DNA of 64,000 nt from Candidatus Binataceae bacterium (GTDB lineage Bacteria; Desulfobacterota; Binatia; Binatales; Binataceae): assembly GCA_035508495.1 (NCBI GenBank), contig DATJMX010000010.1:1-64000 (forward strand), written 5' to 3'. The notes under the pieces are model-generated. The model saw only the letters and a list, made by a program, of their open reading frames with translations, had not been told where the DNA came from and did no database searches. The translations under genes were made by a program, and so were the position numbers. Positions 50,669 through 60,447 of this stretch are shown piece by piece (position 1 is the first letter of the stretch; every line of letters starts with the position of its first letter).

Positions 50669-51309
50669 CAGCCAGCCTGAAGCATCTCGCGGCTGTCGAA
50701 TCTTCCTGAATCGAGCGCGCGCAGCAGCAAGTCCGGAAGCTCGCGCACGATCTCGGAGACGGAGCGTTCGGTGCCGTAGTAGAGCAGGACTGAACGCACC
50801 GCGCCCATCACCATCAGCGCCGCAAGGCGCGGATCGAAACTACCGAATACTCCGGCGCGCTGACCTTCCTCGATAAGCGAGGTGTAAAGATGCAGTCCGC
50901 GCTCGCGCCATCCCTGGATAATCCGCGTGCGAGCTTCGGCCAGGCGCGGCTCCTCGCTCGCGAACAGGCGTGTGAGATCGGGGCGCTCGTTGTAGAACTC
51001 GATACTCACGGCGATCGCACGGCGCACGCGCTCGCGCACGTCGGTAGAATGATCGACGCTCTGGCGATAGAGGCGGTCGGCGCTTTCCAGACCGTCGCTC
51101 AGAATTCCGAGGTAAAGCTCTTCCTTGGACGGGAAGTAAAGGTAGAGCGTGCCCTTGGCGACGCTGGCGGCCTGCGCGACGCGATCCATGGTCACGGCCT
51201 GGTAAGACTCGTGAGCAAAAAGTCTCAGGCCGGCGTTGAGAATTCGCTCCCGCTTCGACACCTGCGCCGCAAGTGCGGGCCGGGAGCTGGTGAGAGAGCT
51301 GTTAAGCAT
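50668..51309 (-). CDS. TetR-family repressor of the exporter operon (CecR-like)
   Basis: A 213-residue regulator. The ATG at 51309 is chosen because GAGGA lies five bases upstream of it; the ATG at 51321 would put the binding site inside the operator. The HTH (about 15-60) reads RILNAGLRLFAHESYQAVTMDRVAQAASVAKGTLYLYFPSKEELY in adjoining parts. The C-terminal domain is helical. Gene order TetR-HlyD-ATPase-permease matches cecR-ybhGFSR of E. coli. It probably represses its own operon from the palindrome at 51324-51337 and releases on binding a drug or metabolite. Confidence 0.92.
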   Translation of the reverse strand: MLNSSLTSSRPALAAQVSKRERILNAGLRLFAHESYQAVTMDRVAQAASVAKGTLYLYFPSKEELYLGILSDGLESADRLYRQSVDHSTDVRERVRRAIAVSIEFYNERPDLTRLFASEEPRLAEARTRIIQGWRERGLHLYTSLIEEGQRAGVFGSFDPRLAALMVMGAVRSVLLYYGTERSVSEIVRELPDLLLRALDSGRFDSREMLQAG

Positions 51310-51323
51310 ATCGGTCCTCATGA

Positions 51324-51337
51324 ACTGACCAGTCAGT
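51324..51337. promoter_or_regulatory. TetR-type operator
   Basis: ACTGAC-CA-GTCAGT is a perfect six-base-arm palindrome with a two-base centre, the TGACTGACxxGTCAGT type bound by many AcrR/TetR repressors. It lies 15 bases upstream of the repressor's start codon, where it would block the operon's promoter or early transcription. Confidence 0.75.
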
Positions 51338-51464
51338 CATTTATTGATGGAACCAGCGAAGCGAGTCAATCGGGTGGCCAAATGATTCAGTCCGATGGAT
51401 CGACAAGGCTCGCGCGGCGCGGAGCGGTCATGATAAAAGACCAGTTCCTGCCAGCATCAAGTGC

Positions 51465-51541
<77 letters not shown>

Positions 51542-51928
51542 ATGAGTCTCAACGATTTTTCGCCAGCGCTCATGTCCGCAGCCCAATTCGTGGACAATTT
51601 GTGGACGTCTCTCGCGCTGACCGAATTCGATTAGCCGCGCCAACTCAAGCACACGAGGAGCGCCCCAGCTTCCCGACGAACGGGATGACGGTTCGATAAC
51701 TATCGTGCGAGCGGCAAAGCACAGGCAGCGCGTATCCCCCGGCAGGATTCTGGAATGATTGATACGTTCGCTATTTCAGGGTCCAGCCGGAAAGCTGACG
51801 ACCGCCTCTTTCTAGGGCACAAATTTGGCCACGGCGGTGCATTCAGCGCGGCTTGCTCCGGTTGTTGACCACTCAGTCCTCGAGGGGATAATTCGTACGG
51901 AAAATCTGCGCAGCTGTGGAAGTAAACA
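51542..51928. other. Intergenic region after tRNA-Arg
   Basis: No supported gene. Short frames here lack start signals and recognisable motifs. The stretch supplies the upstream region of the crotonase gene; no clear promoter was identified. Confidence 0.5.
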
Positions 51929-52723
51929 ATGGGAAATCTTGTTGAAGTTTCTGATGCCGGACACACAAGGACTATCAAGCTTAACCGTCCCGAAAAGAAA
52001 AACGCTTTGAGCGACGCCCTGGCTTGGGGGGTGGTCCAGGCGGTGGAAGATGCGGCCAAGACCGATAGTGTTTGGGTGGTCGCAGTCACCGGCAGCGGGG
52101 ATTCATTCTGCTCCGGGCTGGACCTGTCGGGAGCAGAACGCTTTTCACCCCTTTCGGCGCAATCGGCACAACTGGACGACATCAGTTGGGTCGGGCAGTT
52201 CCTGCTCTCGATCCGCAAGCGATGCGACAAGCCAGTAGTCGGCGGCATTAACGGGGTCGCAGTGGGCGCGGGCCTGGGATTGGCTATGGCCACTGACGTG
52301 CGCCTCATCAGTCGCAACGCCAGGCTGATGGCCGGCTACACTCGCATCGGTGGTTCTCCGGACGGCGGCCTGACCATTACATTGCCGCAGGCGATGGGCT
52401 ACGAGCAGGCGCTTCGTTTCATGATGGAGAACCGCACGGTCGGCGGCGAAGAAGCGGTGGCGCTGGGCATGGCGGGCGAGGTGGTGGATGACGATAAATT
52501 CCAGGACCGGCTCGCAGCGTATTGTGAATCGCTCTGTCAGTGGTCGCCGATCACTTTGCGTTTGCTCAAGCGCGGTATGGTTAAATCCCTGGAAACCAGT
52601 GACTTGGAGCAGCAGTTACGCTACGAGCTATCGAATATCCGTATTGCCTTCGCCAGCGAAGACGCCAAAGAGGCCCGCACTGCCTTCTTCGAGAAACGAA
52701 AGCCGGCGTTCAAGGGGCGGTGA
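51929..52723 (+). CDS. Enoyl-CoA hydratase/isomerase (crotonase) family protein
   Basis: A 264-residue crotonase-fold enzyme. The oxyanion-hole segments are SFCSGLDLSG and GINGVAVGAGLGLAMATDVR. At the catalytic positions it reads YTRIGGSPDGGLTITLPQAMG: the first hydratase Glu is absent and an Asp occupies the P-D-G-G-L position, as in Delta3,Delta2-enoyl-CoA isomerases and PaaG-like enzymes. Isomerase is therefore favoured over classic hydratase. It stands alone between the tRNA and the DUF885 gene. No strong ribosome binding site precedes the ATG. Confidence 0.9.
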   Translation: MGNLVEVSDAGHTRTIKLNRPEKKNALSDALAWGVVQAVEDAAKTDSVWVVAVTGSGDSFCSGLDLSGAERFSPLSAQSAQLDDISWVGQFLLSIRKRCDKPVVGGINGVAVGAGLGLAMATDVRLISRNARLMAGYTRIGGSPDGGLTITLPQAMGYEQALRFMMENRTVGGEEAVALGMAGEVVDDDKFQDRLAAYCESLCQWSPITLRLLKRGMVKSLETSDLEQQLRYELSNIRIAFASEDAKEARTAFFEKRKPAFKGR

Positions 52724-53004
52724 TTGCTCCGAATGGAAATATCTCATTTGAATTTGGCGGAGAGAGCTGGCGATTCGACCGCGATTTTGTGAGAGCCGGT
52801 GAACCCAAATAATCCTGATTCCGGAATCTTCGCGATCAGTGTCGAGATATCGCGCGTCATCTGAGAGCCCTACGCCATCCTGGTAATGAGGCGGTATTAT
52901 TGGCTGGTCAGCGTTATTATCGCCTATCCAGACGGACCGCCCCTTCCTGATCGCCTGGAATCGCCAGTGGCGTTGCTCTCTTGGGAGTTTCGATTTTTAC
53001 TTCT

Positions 53005-54750
53005 CTAAAGCGCTGGGCCGGCGTTTTCGCCAAGCATCGCGCGGCGGATTAGCGGGACGGGCAGGGCGCCTTCGGCAAGGAATGCGTCGTGGAACTTGCC
53101 GAGGTCGAACGCCGCACCCTCCTGTCGCTGCAGGTCCTCGCGCAGCTTCAAGATCATCAGCTTACCGAGTTGATAGCGCAAATAGCCGGGATCGCCGGTG
53201 CCGCGTAGCGCCTCGACCTCGGCGTTGTGATGAGTCTGGTAGGCGCTCTGCTCGAAGAACGCCGTCGCTTGTGCCACCGTCATTCCGTGCGTATGCATCC
53301 TTATGCCGACCAGGTACCGGCACGCTCGCATTAGCGCCATCTGCAACTGCGCCAATCGGAAGTGCGGATCGCCGCGGTGCAGCCCCTCGTCGAGCATCAT
53401 CTGCTCGCAGTAGAGCGCCCATCCTTCGACATCGGCGCCCGAGGCATAAATCTTGCGCACCAGATCCGGATTCAGACGGTTGTTGAGAAACTGCACGTAG
53501 TGGCCCGGATAGACCTCGTGCACTGAAGTGTCGGAAATCGTCGGCGGCGAGTAGAACGCGAGGAGTTGCTCCTGCTTTTCCTTTGGCCACGACGGATCGG
53601 GCAGCGTCACGTAGAAATATGCCTCGCTGGTTTTCTCGAACGGCCCCGGCGAATCCATCGAGGCAAAGGTCGTTGCGCGCATGAAAGGCGGCGTCTCGGC
53701 AACGATCGGCGGCACCATCGACGGAATCCTGGCGATGTGGTGGCTGACGACATACTCGCGAATCGCGGCGAGGCCGGCGTTGACGGACGGAATCACCTGC
53801 GACGGCTCGGGATGCTGAGTCGCCATCGCAGCGGCAACCTCGCTCGGCGTGCGGTTCGCATCGATCAACTTCGCGGTCGCGACGAACTGCTTCTGTAAAC
53901 GATGCATCTCGTCCTGGCCGATTTGCTCGAGCTTATCGAGCGGAGTCGTAACCATGTCGTCGTCGGCGAGCATCTTGCTGAACGCGTCCGCGCCGATCGC
54001 ATAGTCGCCCCTCGCGTGCGGGCGAAGATCGTCCTTGAGCCACTTGCCGTAACCTTCGATCGTGGCGGTCAGCGCCGAAGTCGCCTTTATAAAGGATTCC
54101 TTGTCCTTGCCCTCAGGCACCGATGCGAATGCTTCCACCAGGTCCTTGCGAAAAAATGCGATCGTCGCCGGCAGTTGCATCAACTCGATGTCAATCGCGA
54201 TCGGCGGCACGCGCTCGGGCTTGAGGTTCGATTTCGCGGCGGCGAGGTTGGCGAGCGCGGCCTTCTCGCGCGCCGTCACCGCGCGCATCCTGACAGCGGC
54301 CGGCGCGAAGTTGCGCTGAATCAGGGAGTAAACGCCGGAGGTCGGCATATACATCCCTGGATCGCGCTCGTACGACTTGACCTGCTGGTTCCAAAGCAGC
54401 TCGCCATCGATCTGCGCCAGAAGCCATTCGCGGTCCGTGGCTTCAGCCGGGGTGAGGCCCGCGGGACTGACATCGCTGAATTCCTTCTTCCAATGCGTCG
54501 CATGCGAAATTACGGCTGCGATGCCTTGCCTCGATTCATCGTCAACGCGAGTGTCGAAGCGATGGTCGCCGAGCTCAGTCGCACGCTCGGGGAAGAGCTT
54601 CAGCTCCGAATCGATAAACTCTTTGACGTCGCGATTGAACTGCGCGTCAGAGGACGCGACAGGCGCAGGTTGTGATTGGGCCGGCGCGATCGGCAAAGCA
54701 AACGCGACGAGCATGACGAGAATGAGAAGTGCCGCTTTCAAAGTGCGCAT
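53005..54750 (-). CDS. DUF885-family secreted metallopeptidase
   Basis: A 581-residue exported protein. The start at 54750 opens a clean signal peptide (MRTLKAALLILVMLVAFALP, cleavage near AQSQ); the frame upstream is a shadow. The body is the all-helical DUF885 fold, related to M32 carboxypeptidases. The metal motif is SVHEVYPGHYVQ (H-E-x4-H), with a second conserved region GWALYCEQMMLDEG holding the third ligand Glu. It probably trims peptides in the periplasm. The gene is divergent from the RMD1-type gene, 68 bases away. Confidence 0.9.
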   Translation of the reverse strand: MRTLKAALLILVMLVAFALPIAPAQSQPAPVASSDAQFNRDVKEFIDSELKLFPERATELGDHRFDTRVDDESRQGIAAVISHATHWKKEFSDVSPAGLTPAEATDREWLLAQIDGELLWNQQVKSYERDPGMYMPTSGVYSLIQRNFAPAAVRMRAVTAREKAALANLAAAKSNLKPERVPPIAIDIELMQLPATIAFFRKDLVEAFASVPEGKDKESFIKATSALTATIEGYGKWLKDDLRPHARGDYAIGADAFSKMLADDDMVTTPLDKLEQIGQDEMHRLQKQFVATAKLIDANRTPSEVAAAMATQHPEPSQVIPSVNAGLAAIREYVVSHHIARIPSMVPPIVAETPPFMRATTFASMDSPGPFEKTSEAYFYVTLPDPSWPKEKQEQLLAFYSPPTISDTSVHEVYPGHYVQFLNNRLNPDLVRKIYASGADVEGWALYCEQMMLDEGLHRGDPHFRLAQLQMALMRACRYLVGIRMHTHGMTVAQATAFFEQSAYQTHHNAEVEALRGTGDPGYLRYQLGKLMILKLREDLQRQEGAAFDLGKFHDAFLAEGALPVPLIRRAMLGENAGPAL

Positions 54751-54818
54751 GGTGTTGAGAATATTACCTGCGGCACCGATGCGATAAAGCGCTCCGGCGC
54801 CGCCGAAAGGCTCGAAGG

Positions 54819-55604
54819 ATGGCCGCTCGGACCCACCAATTCTACGCCGTCGCGTTTGAAGAGAATTTCTCGCTGCGGCAAATTGCGCCCGCGTTCCCTG
54901 ACGCGCGGGTCTCGGCGCTCGAGCTCTATTCGCCAATTGGATCTGACGGAACGATGTTCGTGTTCCCGTTCGGCGCGGTGGTAATGCTCGATGCGCCACC
55001 CGACAGCCGTGACGCCCAGCTCGCCAAGCTGCGCACGGCGCTGCCAAAGCTGACGACCCAGGTTCTGCGCGAGGACTACTCAGTCATCGAGGATCCCGAC
55101 GGCCGTATCGGAATCTTCAACGGCATGCTGCACGTCGATCAGCTTACCCGCCAGCGCGCCGGAATCGTCGCGCTGACCGTCGCACAAAGCGCGGCGATGG
55201 AATACTACGAGCGTCTGACCGACGTCATGTTCGCCCGTGCGGGTCAGTTTATCGAGCGCCTCGAGAAGCGCGGCACGGTGCCGCTAAGAATCCGCCGGAT
55301 GCATCGTTTCATCGGCGAGGCGATCGTGACCCGCACCGAGGTGGTTGCCGTGCTGCATCTCCTCGACAAGCCCGAGGCGACCTGGGAAGACCCGGCGATG
55401 GATCGTATATACAACGACCTGCGCGATGAGTTTGACCTCGCCGACCGCTACCGCGCACTGGAAGCCAAGATGAATAGCATCCAGCAGTCTTTGGAGCTCC
55501 TGCTCGATGTCGCCCGCGATCGGCGCCTGGTGTGGCTCGAAATCATCGTGGTGCTGCTCATCCTGCTCGAAGTCGTGCTGAGCGTCGTTCACTTCACGAT
55601 TTAG
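54819..55604 (+). CDS. RMD1/DUF155-family membrane protein
   Basis: A 261-residue protein. GAAAGG lies eight bases upstream of the ATG. The DUF155 domain is clear: MFVFPFGAVVMLDAP, REDYSVIEDPDGRIGIFNGML, LTVAQSAAMEYYERLTDVMF, a helical HRFIGEAIVTRTEVVAVLHLLDKPEATWED, and one C-terminal membrane segment (WLEIIVVLLILLEVVLSVVHF). Eukaryotic relatives (RMD1, RMND1) act in mitochondrial and meiotic contexts; the bacterial role is unknown. The C-terminal tail anchors it in the inner membrane with the domain in the cytoplasm. Confidence 0.88.
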   Translation: MAARTHQFYAVAFEENFSLRQIAPAFPDARVSALELYSPIGSDGTMFVFPFGAVVMLDAPPDSRDAQLAKLRTALPKLTTQVLREDYSVIEDPDGRIGIFNGMLHVDQLTRQRAGIVALTVAQSAAMEYYERLTDVMFARAGQFIERLEKRGTVPLRIRRMHRFIGEAIVTRTEVVAVLHLLDKPEATWEDPAMDRIYNDLRDEFDLADRYRALEAKMNSIQQSLELLLDVARDRRLVWLEIIVVLLILLEVVLSVVHFTI

Positions 55605-55807
55605 TCCGCAAAGTCACGTCGCTGTCCTGGACAACGCCCGGCCGCGGCGCCGGACGCCCCCGACTTAACACAATGTTCGCCGATGATCCGTTTGCCTGAA
55701 ACCTTGGCTTCGTAAGGAAAAGGGGCGGATTTATCCAAACTCCGACGCTGACCAGGGTGAGGTCCGTGCGCGTCTGAGTCGAGAGCATCCGCCTCGAGGA
55801 GTGCGCG

Positions 55808-56284
55808 ATGACTGAGCAAGGCCCGACCCGCGGCGATACCGAGACGAGTCGCGGGTCGCTTTCCTCCCATAGCATCTTTGAACCCGGACGCCTGATGCCC
55901 GAGCAGTACGACGATCTCGTGCGCCGGCGCCGCGTAATCGATGGCGAGAAACGCCTGATGCTCGCCGTACTCGAGGACGCGATCCGGACCTACCTGCGCA
56001 ACATGAACGCCAAGGACGGCGAGCGGCGGCGCGAATTTCTCGAGGTCAAGAACTGGTTCCATTCGGAGCGCCTCGGCCAGGGCAATCAGACCGTGTTCAG
56101 CTTTGAGAACTTATGCGAGACCCTCGGTATCGAACCGGTCTCGTTGCGCCAACGGCTGCGAGCGATGACGCTCGACGATCTGCCCGCGCGACGTTACCAA
56201 AACCGGCGGCATCGCCCGCTGTCGAGTCTTCGGTTTGCCAATGACCGCCCGCCGCGTCAGGCGGCGCGGTCGCTCGGGAACTGA
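55808..56284 (+). CDS. Small HTH-like regulator candidate (module copy B)
   Basis: A 158-residue protein with GAGGAG six bases before the ATG. It aligns end to end with the product at 41071: RRLMLAVLEDAIRTYLRNM, LEVKNWFHSE, TVFSFENLCETLGIEPVSLRQRL and a basic tail (ARRYQNRRHRPLSSLRF). Between the copies the strongest conservation is in the helix-turn-helix-like segment (F-S-F-E-x-x-C-x-x-L-G-I-E-P-x-x-L-R). It lies 14 bases before the second nucleotidyltransferase. The likely role is DNA or RNA binding tied to sugar-nucleotide metabolism (inference). No named family is recognised. Confidence 0.75.
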   Translation: MTEQGPTRGDTETSRGSLSSHSIFEPGRLMPEQYDDLVRRRRVIDGEKRLMLAVLEDAIRTYLRNMNAKDGERRREFLEVKNWFHSERLGQGNQTVFSFENLCETLGIEPVSLRQRLRAMTLDDLPARRYQNRRHRPLSSLRFANDRPPRQAARSLGN

Positions 56285-56298
56285 GGAGACGCCGCAAG

Positions 56299-57225
56299 AT
56301 GAACCCGCGCGCCGAACGTTTTGCATTGATTTTGGCGGGCGGCGATGGATCGCGGCTGAAATCGCTCACCCGTAAAATCTCGGGACACGACGTACCGAAA
56401 CAGTTCTGTCCCGTGCTTGGCGAGCTGACCCTGCTGCAGCAGACGCTGGAGCGAATCGCTCTGCTGATTCCGCGTGAAAACACGCTCGCGTCGGTGACGC
56501 GAGCGCACTCGCGATTCTACGAGCCCCAACTCGATTGTGTCGCCAGCGCCAACATCGCGGTGCAACCTTCGAATCGCGGCACGGCCGCGGCGATTTTGTA
56601 TCCGCTGATGAAACTGGCGGCGACCGCCGCCGAAGCATCGGTTGCGATCTTTCCATCCGATCATTTCGTCAGTGACGATCCAGCCTTTATGCACTACGTA
56701 GATAGTGCCTTGTGCGCGACCGACGAATTGCCCGATCTCATCGCGATGCTGGGTATTCGCGCGCGCAGTCCCGAAACCGGTTACGGATGGATCGAACCGG
56801 GCGATGAGCTCGCGGCCGGCGGAACGCGGCTGCATCGCGTGCGCCGCTTCTTCGAGAAGCCCGAGCGCGAGTTCGCGAACGAGCTGATGCACGCGGGCTG
56901 TCTCTGGAACAGTTTCGTGATGGCGGCGCGCGTCTCGACCATCATCCGCACGATCGCGATGGCATTGCCGGGCCTCTTCGTTCAATTCTCTGCGGTGCGG
57001 CCTGTCCTCGATACGATGTTCGAGCGGGAAACGATGCGCCGTCTGTATAACGATCTGCCCTCGGTGAACTTCTCTGAGCAGGTGCTGGCAAGTAATCCAG
57101 GCAACCTGGCGGTGATTACTGTTTCCGACGTCGAGTGGAGTGATCTCGGCGAATCTGATCGCGTAATGGCAACTCTGGCCAAGCTGAAAGTGCGTCCGGG
57201 CTGGGCAGGTTCAGCGCCTGTGTAA
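56299..57225 (+). CDS. Mannose-1-phosphate guanylyltransferase-like nucleotidyltransferase (copy B)
   Basis: A 308-residue protein. GAGGAG lies ten bases upstream. It has LILAGGDGSRLKSLTR, HDVPKQFCPVLGE, IAVQPSNRGTAAAILYPL, AIFPSDHFVS, TGYGWIEPG and, unlike copy A, the intact sugar-phosphate motif RRFFEKPE. The last motif reads WSDLGES in place of D-x-G-S-W. It therefore looks like the catalytically competent member. It would make GDP-mannose or a similar sugar nucleotide for the adjoining (now decayed) glycosyltransferase and other surface-glycan genes. Confidence 0.88.
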   Translation: MNPRAERFALILAGGDGSRLKSLTRKISGHDVPKQFCPVLGELTLLQQTLERIALLIPRENTLASVTRAHSRFYEPQLDCVASANIAVQPSNRGTAAAILYPLMKLAATAAEASVAIFPSDHFVSDDPAFMHYVDSALCATDELPDLIAMLGIRARSPETGYGWIEPGDELAAGGTRLHRVRRFFEKPEREFANELMHAGCLWNSFVMAARVSTIIRTIAMALPGLFVQFSAVRPVLDTMFERETMRRLYNDLPSVNFSEQVLASNPGNLAVITVSDVEWSDLGESDRVMATLAKLKVRPGWAGSAPV

Positions 57226-57270
57226 CACAATCTCTCGCGCTGCATACCACAGATTTGTTGCCTCCGTGCT

Positions 57271-58485
57271 GTGCCGAAAAACTCCCGCAAGCGAAAAACC
57301 GAATCGCCTGCGGCACCTCGCGCACCATGGCCGCGAGAACAGAAGATTTGCATCGCCATTATAGTGTGCGCGTTGCTGCGAGGTGCCACCCTGCGCCTGG
57401 TGAAGTTGCAGAACGTACCGCTCGCTCTCGACCTGGACGAAGCCGTCAATAGCTACGACGCATACAGTCTTGCGCTGACTGGCAGTGATCATCGTGGCAA
57501 CCATCTTCCCGTGGTGAGTCAGGGTTTCAATGACTACCGGATGGCGCTATTCGATTACTCACTCGTTCCGATGGTGAGGATGTTCGGGCTGAAGGTCTCG
57601 CTGGTGCGCGCGGCGGCTGCGCTGTGAGCATAGTCGATATAACTGCCATCACAGCGATTGCCTAGGTGCTGTTCGGGGCTTCCGTCGTACCTGTTTATGG
57701 ACGGGCATCTGCCCTGGATCTGGTGTGGGGTCGAGAACACGACCGGCATGGCGAAGAGCGGAGTGCTGTTAGCAGGGCGGCTGGTGCTCGCAGCCGCGCC
57801 CGCGATGCTCGCGCTCCCAATGGGGGTCGGTATGCCCGATTCCGGCGCACCGATCGATGCTGTTCCCAGTCCGGCGATTTTGTCACCTCTCGAAGCCCCG
57901 ACTCCGCAGCTGACACCAAAGATCTGGATGGCGCATCCGATGTCGCGCCGCAATCTGTTCGCCTGCACACCATGGATTCTGCTCTCGGTGCTGGGCTTGA
58001 CGATTTTGATCGATATGCTCGCTTCCCATCCACTGGCGCGAAACCTCACGCTCGGAGCTTTGGCGGCTTCTTTGCTATTTCACTCTGCCAGCTTTGTGAA
58101 ATACTATTTTACCGAATATCCAGTTGTCACCGCGCCATACTTTCAGTATGGAATCGAGCAGGCGCTTGCTGCTGCGCATCGATTGAACAATGGCAGCGAG
58201 TTCACAATTGTTACTAAGCGAATCAATCAGCCGTATGTATATCCACTCTTTTACGATCGCTACGATCCGGAAAAATATCAGCGGGAAAACGTTCTCAAGG
58301 CAAAGGGACTGTTCGGACCGGTAGTTCGTTTCGATCACTACGTTTTCTACGGCGCCGGCATTGCGTACAGCAAATACGATCACGGCGTGATTGTTTTTGA
58401 CCCCACCGAAGTGCTTCCGGCCAAGCCGGTAACAAGAATCGATTATCCAACGGGGAATCCTGCCTATTTTATCGTAGTGAAATAG
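57271..58485 (+). pseudogene. Decayed membrane glycosyltransferase (PMT/ArnT-like)
   Basis: Two pieces of one gene remain. 57271-57627 (GTG start) encodes the N-terminus: a first membrane helix, then LALDLDEAVNSYDAYSLALTG, in which the D-E pair is the acidic loop motif of GT39/GT83 enzymes, and it stops after VRMFGLKVSLVRAAAAL. 57658-58485 encodes a late membrane region and the soluble C-terminus (FVKYYFTEYPVVTAPYFQYGIEQALAAAH, FDHYVFYGAG, PAYFIVVK). The hundreds of residues of membrane core expected between them are missing, so an internal deletion plus a stop has inactivated it. Confidence 0.7.
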
Positions 58486-58774
58486 CCTGTTTTTTCACCG
58501 GCAATAGGAATTGTCGCGGGCGAGCGATGGCATGCGCCTGCCGTTAAAGATTAGATAAAGTCGCCATTGCTTAGGCTTTATTGTGCTATCGGGCGGTCTA
58601 TCGATTTGACGGAAGTTACCCCGTTACTTAGATTCAGACATAGCAACGAGTCCTCACAATTTCGTAATCCCGATTAAGTGCGATTCGAATACGTATTAGG
58701 TCTTTTGCCGATTACGACGAGGGTCAAAGGAACACTATCGCGAGCTTATCTTGCTCAGAAAAACGGGGGAAACA

Positions 58775-59479
58775 GTGGACGCCGAGATTCCGGAAAATTG
58801 TCGTGCGCGCTTCGAGAACCAGCTCCGCGGTCTGGGGATACCGACTGATGCCGCCAAGGAGCTCCTCGATGGTCATCCGCTCGTCAACTATGGTCGAGAC
58901 TCGACGATCTTCATGACCGGCACTCCCGCCGACATCATGTTTGCCGTCGTTTCGGGCTGGGTGCGTGTTTACTACAGCATCGGCTCACGTCGGATTCTCG
59001 CCAAGCTCGCAGGTCCTGGCGATGTGATCGGCCACATGGAAACTCCACGAGAGGGCGGTCCGGGACGAAGGATTTTCGAAGCCTACAGCCTTGGCAAATG
59101 CACCGTCGCGCTGGTCACGCGTGAGCATCTCGTCAGTGTGCTGCAACGCGTCGAGCGCGACGCCCTGATTCAGATCATGACTCGGCTCAATGGTTACTGG
59201 TCGATTGTCGCCAAGCGGCTCCTGACGATGCTGTTGCTGTCGTTTCGCGAGCGGTTGGAGTTTGTGCTCCACGAGCTGGCGCGCGACTTCGGCGTTCGTG
59301 ACGCGCGCGGGGTGCTGCTGCGGCCGGAACTCGGTCACGACGATTTGGCCGACATGATCGGTAGCTCACGTCCGATGGTGACGCGCCTGCTTGGCGAGAT
59401 GAGCGATCAGGGCCTGGTGACGCGTTGCGGCCGCAACCTGGTGCTGCTCGACCATCGCGGCATTCACGTTGCGGCCTGA
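58775..59479 (+). CDS. Crp/Fnr-family transcriptional regulator
   Basis: A 234-residue regulator. The GTG at 58775 is preferred to the TTG at 58751 because GGGGGA lies five bases upstream. The cyclic-nucleotide-binding-like barrel (about 25-130: STIFMTGTPADIMFAVVSGWVRVYY, KLAGPGDVIGHME) lacks the R-x-S/T cAMP site and the N-terminal Cys set of Fnr. A dimer helix and winged helix follow (ELGHDDLADMIGSSRPMVTRLLGEMSDQGLVTRCGRNLVL). Its ligand is unknown. The sulfotransferase gene starts 38 bases later. Confidence 0.9.
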   Translation: MDAEIPENCRARFENQLRGLGIPTDAAKELLDGHPLVNYGRDSTIFMTGTPADIMFAVVSGWVRVYYSIGSRRILAKLAGPGDVIGHMETPREGGPGRRIFEAYSLGKCTVALVTREHLVSVLQRVERDALIQIMTRLNGYWSIVAKRLLTMLLLSFRERLEFVLHELARDFGVRDARGVLLRPELGHDDLADMIGSSRPMVTRLLGEMSDQGLVTRCGRNLVLLDHRGIHVAA

Positions 59480-59517
59480 GCGCGGCGGACCTCGCGCGAC
59501 GCGGCTGGAGGATTGCC

Positions 59518-60426
59518 ATGAGCCATTCGAATGGACTGGGTAATGATCGTCACGAGTTCCGCGACACGCCACCGGTTCGCGCTGAATTTGCTGCCCTGCC
59601 TGATGTGATTGCAATCGGTCCGCCGCGCACCGCGACGACCTGGATGCATCGCATTCTTAAGGGCCACCTCAACCTGGCGGAATCAGTCAAAGAGACACGG
59701 TTCTTCGACTTGCGCTATGCGAACGGAATGGCATGGTACGCAGCGCATTTTCGCAATGCTCGCGCAGGGCTTCCCACGGCTGAGATCGCTCCGACGTATT
59801 TCTACTCGTCCGACGCGCGATTTCGGATCGCAGAGCGGCTGCCCGACGTGCGCATCGTTGCAACGTTTCGCGATCCGGTCGAGCGGCTCTTTTCTCTCTA
59901 CAAATTGAAGTGCGCTTCGGGGAAGATCACCGACAGCTTCGAAGCCGCCGTGGAATCTGATGACGAGATGCGCGAGTCCGCGCGATACGGCTATCACCTG
60001 GCTGAATGGATAAGCATGTTCGGGCGTAACCGGGTCCTCATCCTGATTTACGAGGACCTGCTGAGCGACCCGCAAACCTTCGTCGATCAACTTTGCGATT
60101 TCGTAGGGATCGAGCGATTCGAAGTCGATGCCGACATGCAGCAGAAAGAAAACTCCACTGATGCCGCGGTCGCGCCACGAATGGCGTGGTGGACCAAGCT
60201 CGGCGTGTCAGCCTCGGAGTGGATGCGATCGCATCGCTTCGATCGCACGATGGCTGTCGTCAGAGCCACTCGGGTGAGGCGGCTCTTTTTCGGCAGCGGA
60301 CCTGAGTTGCCGACTCTCAATCCGACCTTCGTTCGCGAGCTCCACAAGCAACTGCGGCCGCAGGTTGAAGCAGTGGAACGAGCGATCGGCCACGAAATTC
60401 CAGCCTGGCGTCCTTCTGCTCTCTAG
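59518..60426 (+). CDS. PAPS-dependent sulfotransferase
   Basis: A 302-residue enzyme; GGAGG precedes the ATG at 59518. The 5'-phosphosulfate loop is IAIGPPRTATTWMHRIL and the 3'-phosphate motif is IVATFRDPVERLFSLYKLK, both diagnostic of the Sulfotransfer family that moves sulfate from PAPS to sugars, lipids or peptides. A conserved TRFFDLRY / IAPTYFYSS core lies between. Together with the arylsulfatase tail at the left edge and the glycan genes nearby, sulfated surface polysaccharide is a plausible product (inference). Confidence 0.9.
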   Translation: MSHSNGLGNDRHEFRDTPPVRAEFAALPDVIAIGPPRTATTWMHRILKGHLNLAESVKETRFFDLRYANGMAWYAAHFRNARAGLPTAEIAPTYFYSSDARFRIAERLPDVRIVATFRDPVERLFSLYKLKCASGKITDSFEAAVESDDEMRESARYGYHLAEWISMFGRNRVLILIYEDLLSDPQTFVDQLCDFVGIERFEVDADMQQKENSTDAAVAPRMAWWTKLGVSASEWMRSHRFDRTMAVVRATRVRRLFFGSGPELPTLNPTFVRELHKQLRPQVEAVERAIGHEIPAWRPSAL

Positions 60427-60447
60427 CGTGCTCGGCTAGCATTGAGC

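Noticed and set aside
55640..55807. A sigma-54-like promoter before module copy B (GGTGAGGTCCGTGC).
   Set aside because: The spacing is right but the -24 flank (GGGTGA) is far from TGGCA, so it is within chance expectation.
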